Assembly (NCBI GenBank): GCA_002423615.1
Contig: DIKO01000038.1
Span: forward strand, 1 to 60,674
Length of the DNA stretch: 60,674 bases
From: Desulfobacteraceae bacterium UBA5616
GTDB taxonomy: Bacteria; Desulfobacterota; Desulfobacteria; Desulfobacterales; UBA5616
Reading direction: 5' to 3'
Numbering within the stretch: position 1 is the stretch's first letter; each line of letters opens with the position of its first letter. This document shows, piece by piece, positions 34,861 to 42,910 of this stretch. A model generated the notes under the pieces. The model did no database searches, was not told where the DNA came from, and was given only the letters and a program-made list of their open reading frames with translations. Position numbers and translations under genes: made by a program.

Positions 34861-35991
34861 CTATCCGCGGTAGGATGAAACCTTCCGTACTTTCTTCAGA
34901 TGGTTGGAAATATACTTCTCGATCATGTGATAAGCTTCGTCATCCGTGAACTGGTGTGGGGGGTGCTTGCAGAAATAGGCGGACGGCGCCTCAAGTACAC
35001 CTCCCTCCCCGTTTTCCAGAGCGAGTTTGGCGCACCGGATGCTGTCGATGGCAACACCCGCGGAATTGGGGGAATCCTCCACCGAAAGCCGAAGTTCCAG
35101 TTCCATGGGAATATCGCCGAAGAGCTTGCCCTCCATTCGGATGAAACAGACCTTGTTGTCCTTCTGCCAGGGAACGTAGTCGCTGGGACCGATATGAATA
35201 TTGAAGTCGTCCAGACGCTCCTTGGCAACGGCCTGAACCGCTTCGGTCTTGGATTTCTTTTTTGAGCTCAACCGATGGTGGTTCAGCATGTTCAGAAAAT
35301 CCGTATTTCCGCCGGTATTCAACTGATACGTCCGTTCGAGCTTGACGCCTCGTTTTTTGAACAGGTCGGTCAGTGCCCTGTGCGTAATCGTGGCCCCCAG
35401 CTGCGACTTGATGTCATCCCCGATAAGAGGCAGGTTTCTCTCCTTGAACCGGCCGGCCCAATTTTCATCACTGGCGATAAACACCGGGATATTGTTGACA
35501 AAGCCAAGGCCGGCGGCCAGGGCGCATTCGGCATAAAACCGTGTGGCGGCTTCAGACCCCACCGGAAGATAATTCACCAGGATTTCGGCCCCCGCTGTTT
35601 TCAGGGTCCTCACAATATCATCCAGATCCGGTTCTTTTTCTTCCGAAGGCAGAAATGTCGATTTATCGTCATAAGACTTCATATGGTCGGAAATTCCGTC
35701 CAGGATTCTTCCCATTTGGACGATAACGCCGGATTCCGGCAGGTCCGGAAAGAAAACAGTCGTACAATTGGGTTCCTGAAAAACAGCTTCATTGACGTCT
35801 TTGCCCACCTTTCGTCGATCAATGTCAAATGCGGCAACGACTTCAATATCGCCCGGCGTAAACCCTCCGATCTGCCAGTGCATCAGCCCGACGGCATCCA
35901 TCGGTCCCTTGCCCTGGTAATAATATATCCCCTGGATCAGAGCGGCAGCACAGTTTCCCAGACCCACAACGCCGATTTTTATCTTCTGCAT
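34861..35991 (-). CDS. ino1: Inositol-3-phosphate synthase
   Basis: A 376-residue NAD-dependent enzyme that turns glucose-6-phosphate into 1D-myo-inositol-3-phosphate. Motifs include the Rossmann opening IGVVGLGNCAAALIQGI, the NYLPVGSEAATRFYAE stretch near residue 140, GDDIKSQLGAT near 190, and LNTGGNTDFLNM near 222, a hallmark of the bacterial/archaeal-type family. It may feed inositol lipids or a compatible solute such as di-myo-inositol phosphate; no further inositol gene is in the window. Confidence 0.93.
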   Translation of the reverse strand: MQKIKIGVVGLGNCAAALIQGIYYYQGKGPMDAVGLMHWQIGGFTPGDIEVVAAFDIDRRKVGKDVNEAVFQEPNCTTVFFPDLPESGVIVQMGRILDGISDHMKSYDDKSTFLPSEEKEPDLDDIVRTLKTAGAEILVNYLPVGSEAATRFYAECALAAGLGFVNNIPVFIASDENWAGRFKERNLPLIGDDIKSQLGATITHRALTDLFKKRGVKLERTYQLNTGGNTDFLNMLNHHRLSSKKKSKTEAVQAVAKERLDDFNIHIGPSDYVPWQKDNKVCFIRMEGKLFGDIPMELELRLSVEDSPNSAGVAIDSIRCAKLALENGEGGVLEAPSAYFCKHPPHQFTDDEAYHMIEKYISNHLKKVRKVSSYRG

Positions 35992-36177
35992 ATGTTCAAA
36001 ACCCCGTATCCCGTCTTAATTACCCATGAAAACCGCTCTTTTCAAAAACGCCGTTTCGTTTTTCCACCGTTATTAAAATCCTACCGGCATAGGTGACATT
36101 CCACAATAAAATTTTTTTAGCATAAGAAACCCAAAAATTCAAATTATCTATGTAATTATTCAAAATAAAAGAATATT

Positions 36178-36190
36178 CCAGGTTACCTGG
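36178..36190. promoter_or_regulatory. Short perfect palindrome CCAGGTTACCTGG
   Basis: A 13-base inverted repeat in the 230-bp gap between the sulfur-operon activator stop and the ino1 start (both leftward). A weak minus-strand promoter, TTGAAT at 36137-36142 and TAAAAA at 36114-36119 with 17 bases between, lies just downstream. The palindrome may be an operator for ino1; the binding protein is unknown. Confidence 0.35.
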
Positions 36191-36223
36191 GGCATCGGTA
36201 AATTTTTGAACCCCTTGGAGGGA

Positions 36224-37594
36224 TTATCCCAGATCGGTTCCCGGGTTGATCCCGTATTTCTGCATCCGCTTCCACAGCGTCACACGGCTCACCCCTAAAA
36301 GCCCGGCGGCTTCGGAACGGTTTCCGCCGGCCTGGTTTAAAACACGGATGAGTTTTTCCCTTTGTTCGCTGGTCTGAGGGTCGAAGCCTTTCCTCGAGTT
36401 CTTTTCATGCGGCCTGAATTCCAGGATCTTCGGCGGAAGGTGTTCCACGCCGATGCCGCCGCTGGTGCAGAGCACAAAGGCATATTCAATAGTATTTCTC
36501 AATTCCCGGATATTGCCCGGCCATGAGTAGGAGGACAGCTTCACCAGGGCGTCCGGGGTGAGCCCCAGAATTTTTTTTCCGGTTTTGACGGCGTTCTGCA
36601 GGATAAAATGCTGGGCAAGGATGGGCAGGTCTTCAATTCTTTCGGAAAGCGGCGGGCAATGAAGGGGAAATACATTGATCCGGAAAAAAAGATCCTCCCT
36701 GAAAAGTCCCTTCCGGATCAATGCTTCCAGATCCCTGTTGGTTGCCGTCACAATCCGGACGTTGATGGAGATGGGGCGGTTATCCCCGACCTTCTCGATT
36801 TTTTTTTCCTCCAGGACCCGTAGGAGCTTCACTTGGATGGACAGTGGCAAATCGCCGATTTCATCCAGGAAAATGGTGCCGTCATGTGCGACTTCGAACC
36901 TTCCTTCGCGGGTTCGGTCAGCACCCGTATAAGCTCCTTTGACATGTCCGAAAAGCTCGCTTTCCAGGATATTCTCGTTTAATGCGGCGCAATTCACCTT
37001 GACAAAGGGCTTCTCCCGCCGGGGACCGGCCTCGTGGATAGCCCTTGCGGCCAATTCCTTTCCTGTTCCGCTTTGCCCCAGGATAATCACCGGCGCTTCC
37101 GATGAGGCCACATTGTCGATGAGTTCAAGCAGGCTCTGCATCACCTCGGTTTTGCCCAGAATCCCATAAAAGCCGTCATCCAGGTGAAAGGTTTTCCTCA
37201 GATCATTGAGTTTCTGCTCCTGGCGGACCTTATCCGTCACATCGGTCAGGGTTTCAACCGCGCCGATCATCTCACCACCCTCATCTTTGATAATCGTAGC
37301 ACTTTTCAGGATATGAATGGACCGGCGGTCCTTGTTGGTGATCAGGCATTTTTTATCCCGCATGACGCCCCTTGAAAAAAGGCCGCACCAGTTTTCACCG
37401 GGTCCCTTGCCGATAATCCTGCACCCGGTACAGTTCAGTATCCGGCAGGACTTTCCGATCAGTTCCTCAACCAAATAGCCCGTCATTCTTTCCGCCGCCT
37501 GGTTCGCCGCCTGGATGTTTCCATGGGCATCCACAATCAAAAGGCCATCCTGAACCGTATCCATGATGGTCTTCCAGTGCCGGGAGATTTCCAT
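36224..37594 (-). CDS. Sigma-54-dependent regulator with cysteine-rich PAS domain
   Basis: A 456-residue enhancer-binding protein. Its single PAS domain (about 5-120) carries Cys50, 55, 58, 70 and 83 (spacing C-x4-C-x2-C-x11-C-x12-C), which could bind a cluster or sense thiol/sulfane redox state. The AAA+ core has GQSGTGKE near 176, GAYTGA near 220, LDEIGDLP and WPGNIREL; the C-terminal helix-turn-helix is RSEAAGLLGVSRVTLWKRM. It is transcribed away from the sulfur operon, whose leader has a sigma-54 promoter and upstream repeats, so it is the obvious activator of that operon. Confidence 0.92.
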   Translation of the reverse strand: MEISRHWKTIMDTVQDGLLIVDAHGNIQAANQAAERMTGYLVEELIGKSCRILNCTGCRIIGKGPGENWCGLFSRGVMRDKKCLITNKDRRSIHILKSATIIKDEGGEMIGAVETLTDVTDKVRQEQKLNDLRKTFHLDDGFYGILGKTEVMQSLLELIDNVASSEAPVIILGQSGTGKELAARAIHEAGPRREKPFVKVNCAALNENILESELFGHVKGAYTGADRTREGRFEVAHDGTIFLDEIGDLPLSIQVKLLRVLEEKKIEKVGDNRPISINVRIVTATNRDLEALIRKGLFREDLFFRINVFPLHCPPLSERIEDLPILAQHFILQNAVKTGKKILGLTPDALVKLSSYSWPGNIRELRNTIEYAFVLCTSGGIGVEHLPPKILEFRPHEKNSRKGFDPQTSEQREKLIRVLNQAGGNRSEAAGLLGVSRVTLWKRMQKYGINPGTDLG

Positions 37595-37621
37595 GTTTTT
37601 CTCCTGTTAACCTTTTATTTC

Positions 37622-37658
37622 TTAACATTAACAATGTTAATTAACATGAGTTAACATA
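37622..37658. promoter_or_regulatory. TTAACAT repeat cluster, probable activator binding sites
   Basis: TTAACATT (37622-37629) and AATGTTAA (37633-37640) form a perfect inverted repeat with a 3-base centre. TTAACATG (37641-37648) and TTAACATA (37651-37658) follow at a 10-base step, one helical turn. A further GTTAAC is at 37609-37614. The cluster is about 100-130 bp upstream of the sigma-54 promoter, the usual place for enhancer sites, and directly upstream of the activator gene. Confidence 0.7.
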
Positions 37659-37751
37659 GATCTGTTTTCTTTATTTTGCAACAAAACCCGAAAAAGTTTT
37701 TTATAATTTATATCAATCAGTTGCAATGAATGAACCTCTTTTGAACATTTT

Positions 37752-37767
37752 GGGCATAATGTTTGCT
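37752..37767 (+). promoter_or_regulatory. Sigma-54 (-24/-12) promoter of the sulfur operon
   Basis: GGGCATAATGTTTGCT matches the consensus TGGCAYR-N4-TTGCW at every defined base except the first. GG (37753-37754) and GC (37765-37766) have the required 10-base separation. Transcription should start near 37778, about 80 bases before the porin ATG, which has AGGAGG. Confidence 0.8.
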
Positions 37768-37858
37768 TAAGACGGGAAAACATGTAACGCCGGATCCATT
37801 ACCGCCTGACCGTCTGTTCGGGAAAATTGTAAAATAACACTTTATTCAGGAGGAGAAA

Positions 37859-39571
37859 ATGATGAAAAACCTTCAGTCAATTTTTTACGCCGGAGTATTA
37901 GGGACCGTTTTGGCGGCCTTTTTATTCCTGCCGGCACCCGCACTCGCCGAAGACGAGGTCGAAGCCCTTAAGGAGCAGCTGAAAACAATGCAGCAACAGA
38001 TGGAAGCCGTTCAGCAGAAGCTTTCCACAATTGAAGCAACAAATACCAAAAAAGAAACCACGATGGCTGAAATGGATGACCGGCTGAACCAGGCGGAACT
38101 CCATTCGGCAACGGACAAACTCGCTTTCGGGGTGGAACTGCGAACCCGTGGGGAAAGCATCCATTACGACAACATTGCAACTGCGCCGGGCGCCATGATC
38201 AATCAGTTTTTTATTCCCTGGGACGGTACCCCGGCAGGAGGATTCAACGGCGCCTCCCTCGCCCAGATTCAGGGTGCCATTGGCGCGATGGCTGCCGGCG
38301 GCATGATTCCACCGGTTGAAAAAACCGATGTGGACAACGATGTTATTTTCACCAACCGGCTCCGGCTGGATATGAAATCCAAATTCAACGACCAGCTCGC
38401 TTTCGGCGGCCGGCTCGCCGCCTACAAGGTCTTCGGCGATTCCACCGGCGTGAAATTCAACAGCGGAAGCCTGGGAGACGTCACTTTTGACGGCAACACC
38501 ACCAGCCTTCCCCACGGCGACGTGATCCGCATGGAAAGAGCCTACTTCAATTACAAAGAAGATATGGGATCAATTCCCGTGAATTTTTCCCTGGGGCGCC
38601 GGCCCTCCAATGACGGCACTCCTCTTGAATACGCCAGCTACGGCATGGTGGGCGGGTCCCCCCTGGCCACCATCATCAACTGGCAGTTTGACGGAGCATC
38701 CTTAAGCTTCGGCCTCGAGGACGCCACCGGCATTCCGGGAGCGGATTTCAAGCTCTGCTACGGGGTCGGATTCGAGGGGGACTGGGGAAACAGTTCTTCC
38801 CTGGCCGGGGCTCAGCCGGATGTGGAGGACGTCCACATGTTCGGTTTTATCGCCACACTGCTGGACAATGAAATCACCAGCGCCATGTTGAATTACGCCC
38901 ATGCATGGGATGTCACCGACGGGTTCACCGGGCTGACCGTCATGCCCTTCATCGTTTCCAATTCCGGCGGGGTCTATAACTTTACCCCGAACAGCGGGGG
39001 ATTCATTACCCGGATGGAACCCTCCACCAACATCGGCGACTGGGATGCGGCATCCCTGCTGGTCAAAACCAATCTCTCGGACTGGCTGGCCGACATCGAC
39101 CTGTTCCTGGCCGGTTCTTGGACCCACACGGACCCATCCAGGATTTCAAGGAATCCCTTTTATGAACTCATGGGGATGGGATTGTTAAGTTCCAACGGCG
39201 AACTCAAGGAGAGAGACGGATACGGCATTTACGGCGGCGCTGTATTCTCGACGCCCTTTGACGGAAAACTGGGGCTGGAATATAACTGGGGATCCAAATA
39301 CTGGTTCAATTTCACGGGGGCCGAAGATTCTCTGGTCGGCAGCAAACTCGCCGTCCGCGGCAGCGTTTACGAAGCCTATTACCACCAGCCGATCTTCAAG
39401 GACAATTTCTTCGTGACCTTTGGAACGCGATTCTATGACTACGAATACACCGGCAGCGGCAACCCTCTGGGAAAACCGGTAAAAATTTCCGATATCACGG
39501 CCCTCGACGCCCTGTTCCCGGTTGTCGATGAGGTCTGGGATGGTTATGTCTCGGTCACATTCAGATATTAA
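37859..39571 (+). CDS. Outer-membrane beta-barrel porin (DUF3373-like)
   Basis: A 570-residue exported protein. A signal peptide (cleaved near ALA-ED at residue 31) is followed by a coiled coil of about 50 residues (VEALKEQLKTMQQQMEAVQQ) that may trimerise or span the periplasm, then a long series of amphipathic strands ending in VSVTFRY, an aromatic-terminated barrel signal. The layout matches DUF3373 outer-membrane proteins. As the first gene after the sigma-54 promoter, it is a candidate entry pore for the sulfur compound used by the operon. Confidence 0.8.
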   Translation: MMKNLQSIFYAGVLGTVLAAFLFLPAPALAEDEVEALKEQLKTMQQQMEAVQQKLSTIEATNTKKETTMAEMDDRLNQAELHSATDKLAFGVELRTRGESIHYDNIATAPGAMINQFFIPWDGTPAGGFNGASLAQIQGAIGAMAAGGMIPPVEKTDVDNDVIFTNRLRLDMKSKFNDQLAFGGRLAAYKVFGDSTGVKFNSGSLGDVTFDGNTTSLPHGDVIRMERAYFNYKEDMGSIPVNFSLGRRPSNDGTPLEYASYGMVGGSPLATIINWQFDGASLSFGLEDATGIPGADFKLCYGVGFEGDWGNSSSLAGAQPDVEDVHMFGFIATLLDNEITSAMLNYAHAWDVTDGFTGLTVMPFIVSNSGGVYNFTPNSGGFITRMEPSTNIGDWDAASLLVKTNLSDWLADIDLFLAGSWTHTDPSRISRNPFYELMGMGLLSSNGELKERDGYGIYGGAVFSTPFDGKLGLEYNWGSKYWFNFTGAEDSLVGSKLAVRGSVYEAYYHQPIFKDNFFVTFGTRFYDYEYTGSGNPLGKPVKISDITALDALFPVVDEVWDGYVSVTFRY

Positions 39572-39617
39572 AATGCAATAAACAATCCATACCGGGAAAA
39601 CGGACACGGAGGAAATT

Positions 39618-40814
39618 GTGGATACGGAAGGTTTCTGGGGCAGCGTCAAGGAAGAAGCCCGAAAAAATTACATCGCTGTTTTTGAGCAGGACTGGCCGAC
39701 ATGGCTGGCGGGGATCTTTATCGCGATCCTGGCATTGCTGATGTTTTTATGGCAGAGCCCGTGGGGAATCGTGGGGGGCTACCGCAACTGGGGAGACTGG
39801 TTTTTCTACTTCCTGGGAGCAAATGGTACACGTCCCGAAGTCCCATGGATCAATACCATGTCGGTATCCAATTTCGGCTTGTTCAGCGGCGCTCTGGCCT
39901 CGGCCATGTTGAGCCGTCAATTCAAGGTGCGAAGGGCCCCCGGCATCGAATATGTCAAAGGGATCGCCGGGGGTGTTTTCATGGGAACGGGGGCCGCCTT
40001 TGCCGGAGGATGCAATGTGGGCGGTTTCTACACGGCCATCGGGGTCTTTTCCATGGGGGGATACGCCATGATGGCAGGGCTTGGGGCCGGCGCCTATATC
40101 GGTCTGCGCTACCTGTTGTGGGAAATGGAAAAATTCCCTCCGAAAATGACGGACGAGTCCCCGAAGGAATCCCATAAAGCCCCCAGGATCGACTGGGGAA
40201 GAGTTCAGCCCTGGATAGGGGCTTCGATCCTTGCGGCGGCTGTGGCTGGTTTTTACCTCTACAGCGCCATGGGCAAGACCCAGATCGGAGGACTGCTGTT
40301 TTTCGGCCTGCTCATCGGCCTGGTCATGCACCGGTCCAGATTTTGTTTCGTCCGGGCGTTCCGGTGTCCTTTCATGACGGGGGACGCTGAAATGGTAAGG
40401 GTGGTGGCCATGAGCCTGATGATTTATGGTTTGGGATCGGCGGTCATCAAGTGGAATTATCTTCAGCCGGAAGATATGGGCGTGTACCACCCATTCTGGT
40501 TTGGAAGCCTGATCGGGGGGGTGATATTCGGCGTCGGGATGCTGCTGGCCGGCGGGTGCGGCTCCAGCACGCTGTGGCGGATCGGGGAAGGCCATACCAA
40601 GCTGGTGCTGACCCTGATCGCGTTCGCCCTCACCAACTCTTCGGTGAACCGGCTTATGGACACCGTCGGCATCAACGAATTACTGGGGAAAGGCATTTTC
40701 GTGCCGGAAGTTTTTACCTGGAGTTTAACCATCCCTCTGTTTCTGCTGGTGCTCCTTTTCTGGGCCCTGGCGGCGATCTGGAATGAAAAAACAGAAAAAC
40801 TCGTAATTTTTTAA
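39618..40814 (+). CDS. YeeE/YedE-family thiosulfate-type permease
   Basis: A 398-residue inner-membrane protein with about nine helices. The GTG at 39618 is used because GGAGG ends five bases before it. The conserved cysteines of the family are present: AGGCNVGGFY near residue 132, HRSRFCFVRAFRC near 240 and LAGGCGSSTLWR near 317. YeeE (TsuA) passes thiosulfate along such cysteines. Immediate linkage to tusA, 14 bp downstream, matches the yeeE-yeeD pairing, as YeeD is a TusA-like protein. Confidence 0.88.
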   Translation: MDTEGFWGSVKEEARKNYIAVFEQDWPTWLAGIFIAILALLMFLWQSPWGIVGGYRNWGDWFFYFLGANGTRPEVPWINTMSVSNFGLFSGALASAMLSRQFKVRRAPGIEYVKGIAGGVFMGTGAAFAGGCNVGGFYTAIGVFSMGGYAMMAGLGAGAYIGLRYLLWEMEKFPPKMTDESPKESHKAPRIDWGRVQPWIGASILAAAVAGFYLYSAMGKTQIGGLLFFGLLIGLVMHRSRFCFVRAFRCPFMTGDAEMVRVVAMSLMIYGLGSAVIKWNYLQPEDMGVYHPFWFGSLIGGVIFGVGMLLAGGCGSSTLWRIGEGHTKLVLTLIAFALTNSSVNRLMDTVGINELLGKGIFVPEVFTWSLTIPLFLLVLLFWALAAIWNEKTEKLVIF

Positions 40815-40828
40815 GAAAGGAATTTTGT

Positions 40829-41074
40829 ATGGATATTGCAGCTATCAAACCGGACAGCACCCTGGATGCCCGGGGCCTGACCTGCCCCATGCCTCTTTTA
40901 AAGACCAAGAAAGCCTTGAAGGAGATGAAATCAGGTCAGGTCCTGGAGATTCTGGGCACGGACCCGGGATCGAAAAACGACATCCCCGGTTTCGGCAACA
41001 AAGGGGGAAACGAATTTCTCGGCATGGCCGACGATGCTGAGGGATTTACCCGTTATTTCATTAAAAAAGGATGA
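40829..41074 (+). CDS. tusA: TusA-family sulfur carrier
   Basis: An 81-residue cytoplasmic carrier. LDARGLTCPMPLLKTKKAL contains the CPxP motif with the persulfide-forming Cys19; the rest (GQVLEILGTDPGSKNDIP and the C-terminal GFTRYFIKKG) follows the TusA fold. It probably accepts sulfane sulfur from the adjacent permease and passes it to the DsrE-type proteins downstream. AAAGGA precedes the ATG. Confidence 0.92.
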   Translation: MDIAAIKPDSTLDARGLTCPMPLLKTKKALKEMKSGQVLEILGTDPGSKNDIPGFGNKGGNEFLGMADDAEGFTRYFIKKG

Positions 41075-41079
41075 CATCC

Positions 41080-41367
41080 ATGAAAAAAGCCGTTGTCCTC
41101 ATAAAGGACGTAGATCAACAGTACGAGGGCCTGAGGACGAGCCTCGGGCTTCTCCTGGAAGACACCGAAGTCGTCATGGTGGTTCTCCATCATGAAATTG
41201 CCGACATGGATGAAGCGTACCACGACAACATGGAATTTCTCGATGAAATGGAAGGCGAGCGCTTCTCCAACAATTCGGCGAATGTGGAAAAATATGGTTT
41301 TAAATACGCGACCATGTCCGAAGTGGCTGACAAGATTAACGCTGCGGACGTCGTTATTCCATTTTAG
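41080..41367 (+). CDS. DsrE-fold protein without cysteine
   Basis: A 95-residue protein resembling the DsrE/DsrF fold (KKAVVLIKD opening, a central VVMVVLHHEIADM strand, and an end ADKINAADVVIPF). It contains no cysteine, so it cannot itself carry a persulfide; a structural or partner role is more likely. The ATG at 41080 gives the usual MKKAVV opening; another ATG at 41071 overlaps the tusA stop. It lies between tusA and the DsrH-like gene. Confidence 0.65.
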   Translation: MKKAVVLIKDVDQQYEGLRTSLGLLLEDTEVVMVVLHHEIADMDEAYHDNMEFLDEMEGERFSNNSANVEKYGFKYATMSEVADKINAADVVIPF

Positions 41368-41380
41368 AGGGGTGAATTCG

Positions 41381-41554
41381 ATGAAAGTGCTTCATATTCT
41401 CAAGTCAGAACCGGATGAAACAGTGGAAAAGCTTTGTGAAGGCATCTCCAAAAACAACGAGGCGTCGGTGGTGGCCCTTTATCAGGGAAACACGGACTGG
41501 CATGGCCTGGTGGATGAGATTTTCTCACATAAAAAAGTGATATGCTGGTGGTAA
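41381..41554 (+). CDS. Short DsrH/TusB-like protein
   Basis: A 57-residue gene preceded by GAGGGG. It opens MKVLHILKSEPDE and ends KKVICWW. Family DsrH/TusB proteins also end in a tryptophan near a conserved Cys, and here the Cys is three residues from the end. At 57 residues it is shorter than the usual 90-95, so the match is tentative. With its cysteine-free neighbour it could form a DsrEFH-like assembly. Confidence 0.6.
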   Translation: MKVLHILKSEPDETVEKLCEGISKNNEASVVALYQGNTDWHGLVDEIFSHKKVICWW

Positions 41555-41595
41555 ACCCTTTCAGGAAAATTATCATTTAACCGGAGGTAAGTACA

Positions 41596-42075
41596 ATGGA
41601 CAAGGATCTTACCAGGGCGATGGTCTTGGAACGCTGCGCCTGCTATGATCGAGCCCTGGATTCGGCCCGAAAGGTGCTTGAAAAATATGACGTCAACAGC
41701 GACGAGGCTTTTTGGGCCCGAAAAATCATCAGGTCTCTTGGTGAACAGTTCTTGAAGCAACGTTTTGCCGACAAGGCCATGACGTGCTACGGGCTCATTC
41801 TTCAATACGCCGCCGATGAGGATGTATGCGGCGAAGAAAAACATGATACCCTCTTCGACAGGCTGGGGCCCTTTTCCGTTGAAATCAAAACCAGGATCAG
41901 CCGGGATGTTTATGAGATCATTGAAGCCTTGAAAACGCTGGACGTCAATATCCGCAAGGACGAAGCCGAACTGGTGCGGGAAGGGATTTATCTGGTTTTG
42001 CTGAAATACGCGGCGGAAAAAAACATACGGGAATTGATTTTCGAAAAACTGCAGAACGTGATTTCCGAAGATTGA
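41596..42075 (+). CDS. Unknown helical protein of the sulfur operon
   Basis: A 159-residue soluble protein with GGAGG upstream. It is almost all helix, with a TPR-like look in the first half (CACYDRALDSARKVLEKY, then ADKAMTCYGLILQYAAD). It has four cysteines, three of them (in CAC and MTCYG) in the first 65 residues or so. No family is recognised. Its position between the DsrH-like and DsrE genes suggests a scaffold or partner in sulfur transfer, which is inference only. Confidence 0.72.
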   Translation: MDKDLTRAMVLERCACYDRALDSARKVLEKYDVNSDEAFWARKIIRSLGEQFLKQRFADKAMTCYGLILQYAADEDVCGEEKHDTLFDRLGPFSVEIKTRISRDVYEIIEALKTLDVNIRKDEAELVREGIYLVLLKYAAEKNIRELIFEKLQNVISED

Positions 42076-42123
42076 TTATTTTTTTAGGAAATAACCGATA
42101 AATATCGGGAAAAGGAGGATCAA

Positions 42124-42438
42124 ATGGCCGACAAGCTCGGTATTCTGGTCAGTTCGGAACAGCATCTGGACAAGGTGATCAACCTGACCGCCGCAGCCCA
42201 TGAAAAGGGAAAAGAGGTCCAGATTTTCTTTACGGGAAAAGGCGTGCGCCTGACCCTGAACCCTCACTTCAGGGAACTGGTGGGGAAGGCGAAGCTTTCC
42301 GTGTGCGATGTCAACTTTCGGGCCAACGGTTTTCACGGCCGTGAGGAGGAAGTGCCCGGCGTCGGGTTCAAGGACTTCGCAACCCAGGGAAGAAATGCTG
42401 AAATGGTCGATGAGGTCGACCGGTATCTTGTTTTCTAA
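42124..42438 (+). CDS. DsrE-family protein with conserved cysteine
   Basis: A 104-residue protein with a strong AGGAGG site. DsrE/DsrF features are LGILVSSEQHLDKVINLTAA, VQIFFTGKGV near residue 40 and AKLSVCDVNFRANG, whose Cys (near 60) sits where DsrE carries its persulfide. It is the redox-competent DsrE of this operon and the probable acceptor from TusA. Confidence 0.78.
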   Translation: MADKLGILVSSEQHLDKVINLTAAAHEKGKEVQIFFTGKGVRLTLNPHFRELVGKAKLSVCDVNFRANGFHGREEEVPGVGFKDFATQGRNAEMVDEVDRYLVF

Positions 42439-42500
42439 ACCTTAAGAGGGTAACGCCTGAAACCATAAAACTTTAAAACTTAATTTAAAAAGGAGGCATC

Positions 42501-42845
42501 ATGGGAAAAAAACTTATCATCAGTCTGTTTACCGTTATCTGGACCATCTCTTTGGTGACAGTGGTCCTTGCGGGAGGGGAAGGCAACGCCCGGAAAGGGA
42601 AATATACCTATCGAAATTTGTATAAAGCCTGTCATGAACGGGGGGGAGTGGAATCTCCCAAACCGGCGTTGTCGCCGGACGGCAAAACCCGTGCACAGTG
42701 GAAGCGGATTTTCGACAACAAACAATTTGATGAATTCGGGTGCAAGGAGGAATGGGCCAAGTTGGCTGAACAGGACCTTCTGGACATTCACGCCTACATG
42801 TACGAACACGCGGCTGATTCTCCGACACCGGCCAAATGTAAATAA
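42501..42845 (+). CDS. Periplasmic cytochrome c-like protein with one-cysteine heme motif
   Basis: A 114-residue exported protein (signal MGKKLIISLFTVIWTISLV, cleavage near VLA-GG). The mature part opens like a small c-type cytochrome (ARKGKYTYRNLYKACHERGG), but the heme site reads YKACH, with Tyr (TAT) in place of the first Cys of CxxCH. The later WAKLAEQDLLDIHAYMYEHA helix fits a class I cytochrome c. Two more cysteines near the end (GCKEEW and AKCK) are unusual. It precedes the octaheme gene and may be its electron shuttle. Confidence 0.65.
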   Translation: MGKKLIISLFTVIWTISLVTVVLAGGEGNARKGKYTYRNLYKACHERGGVESPKPALSPDGKTRAQWKRIFDNKQFDEFGCKEEWAKLAEQDLLDIHAYMYEHAADSPTPAKCK

Positions 42846-42910
42846 AAAGCGCCGTGGGGGAGACCCGTTCTCCCCTTTTCCCTTTATCCAAATGCCTTCG
42901 GAGATCCATA

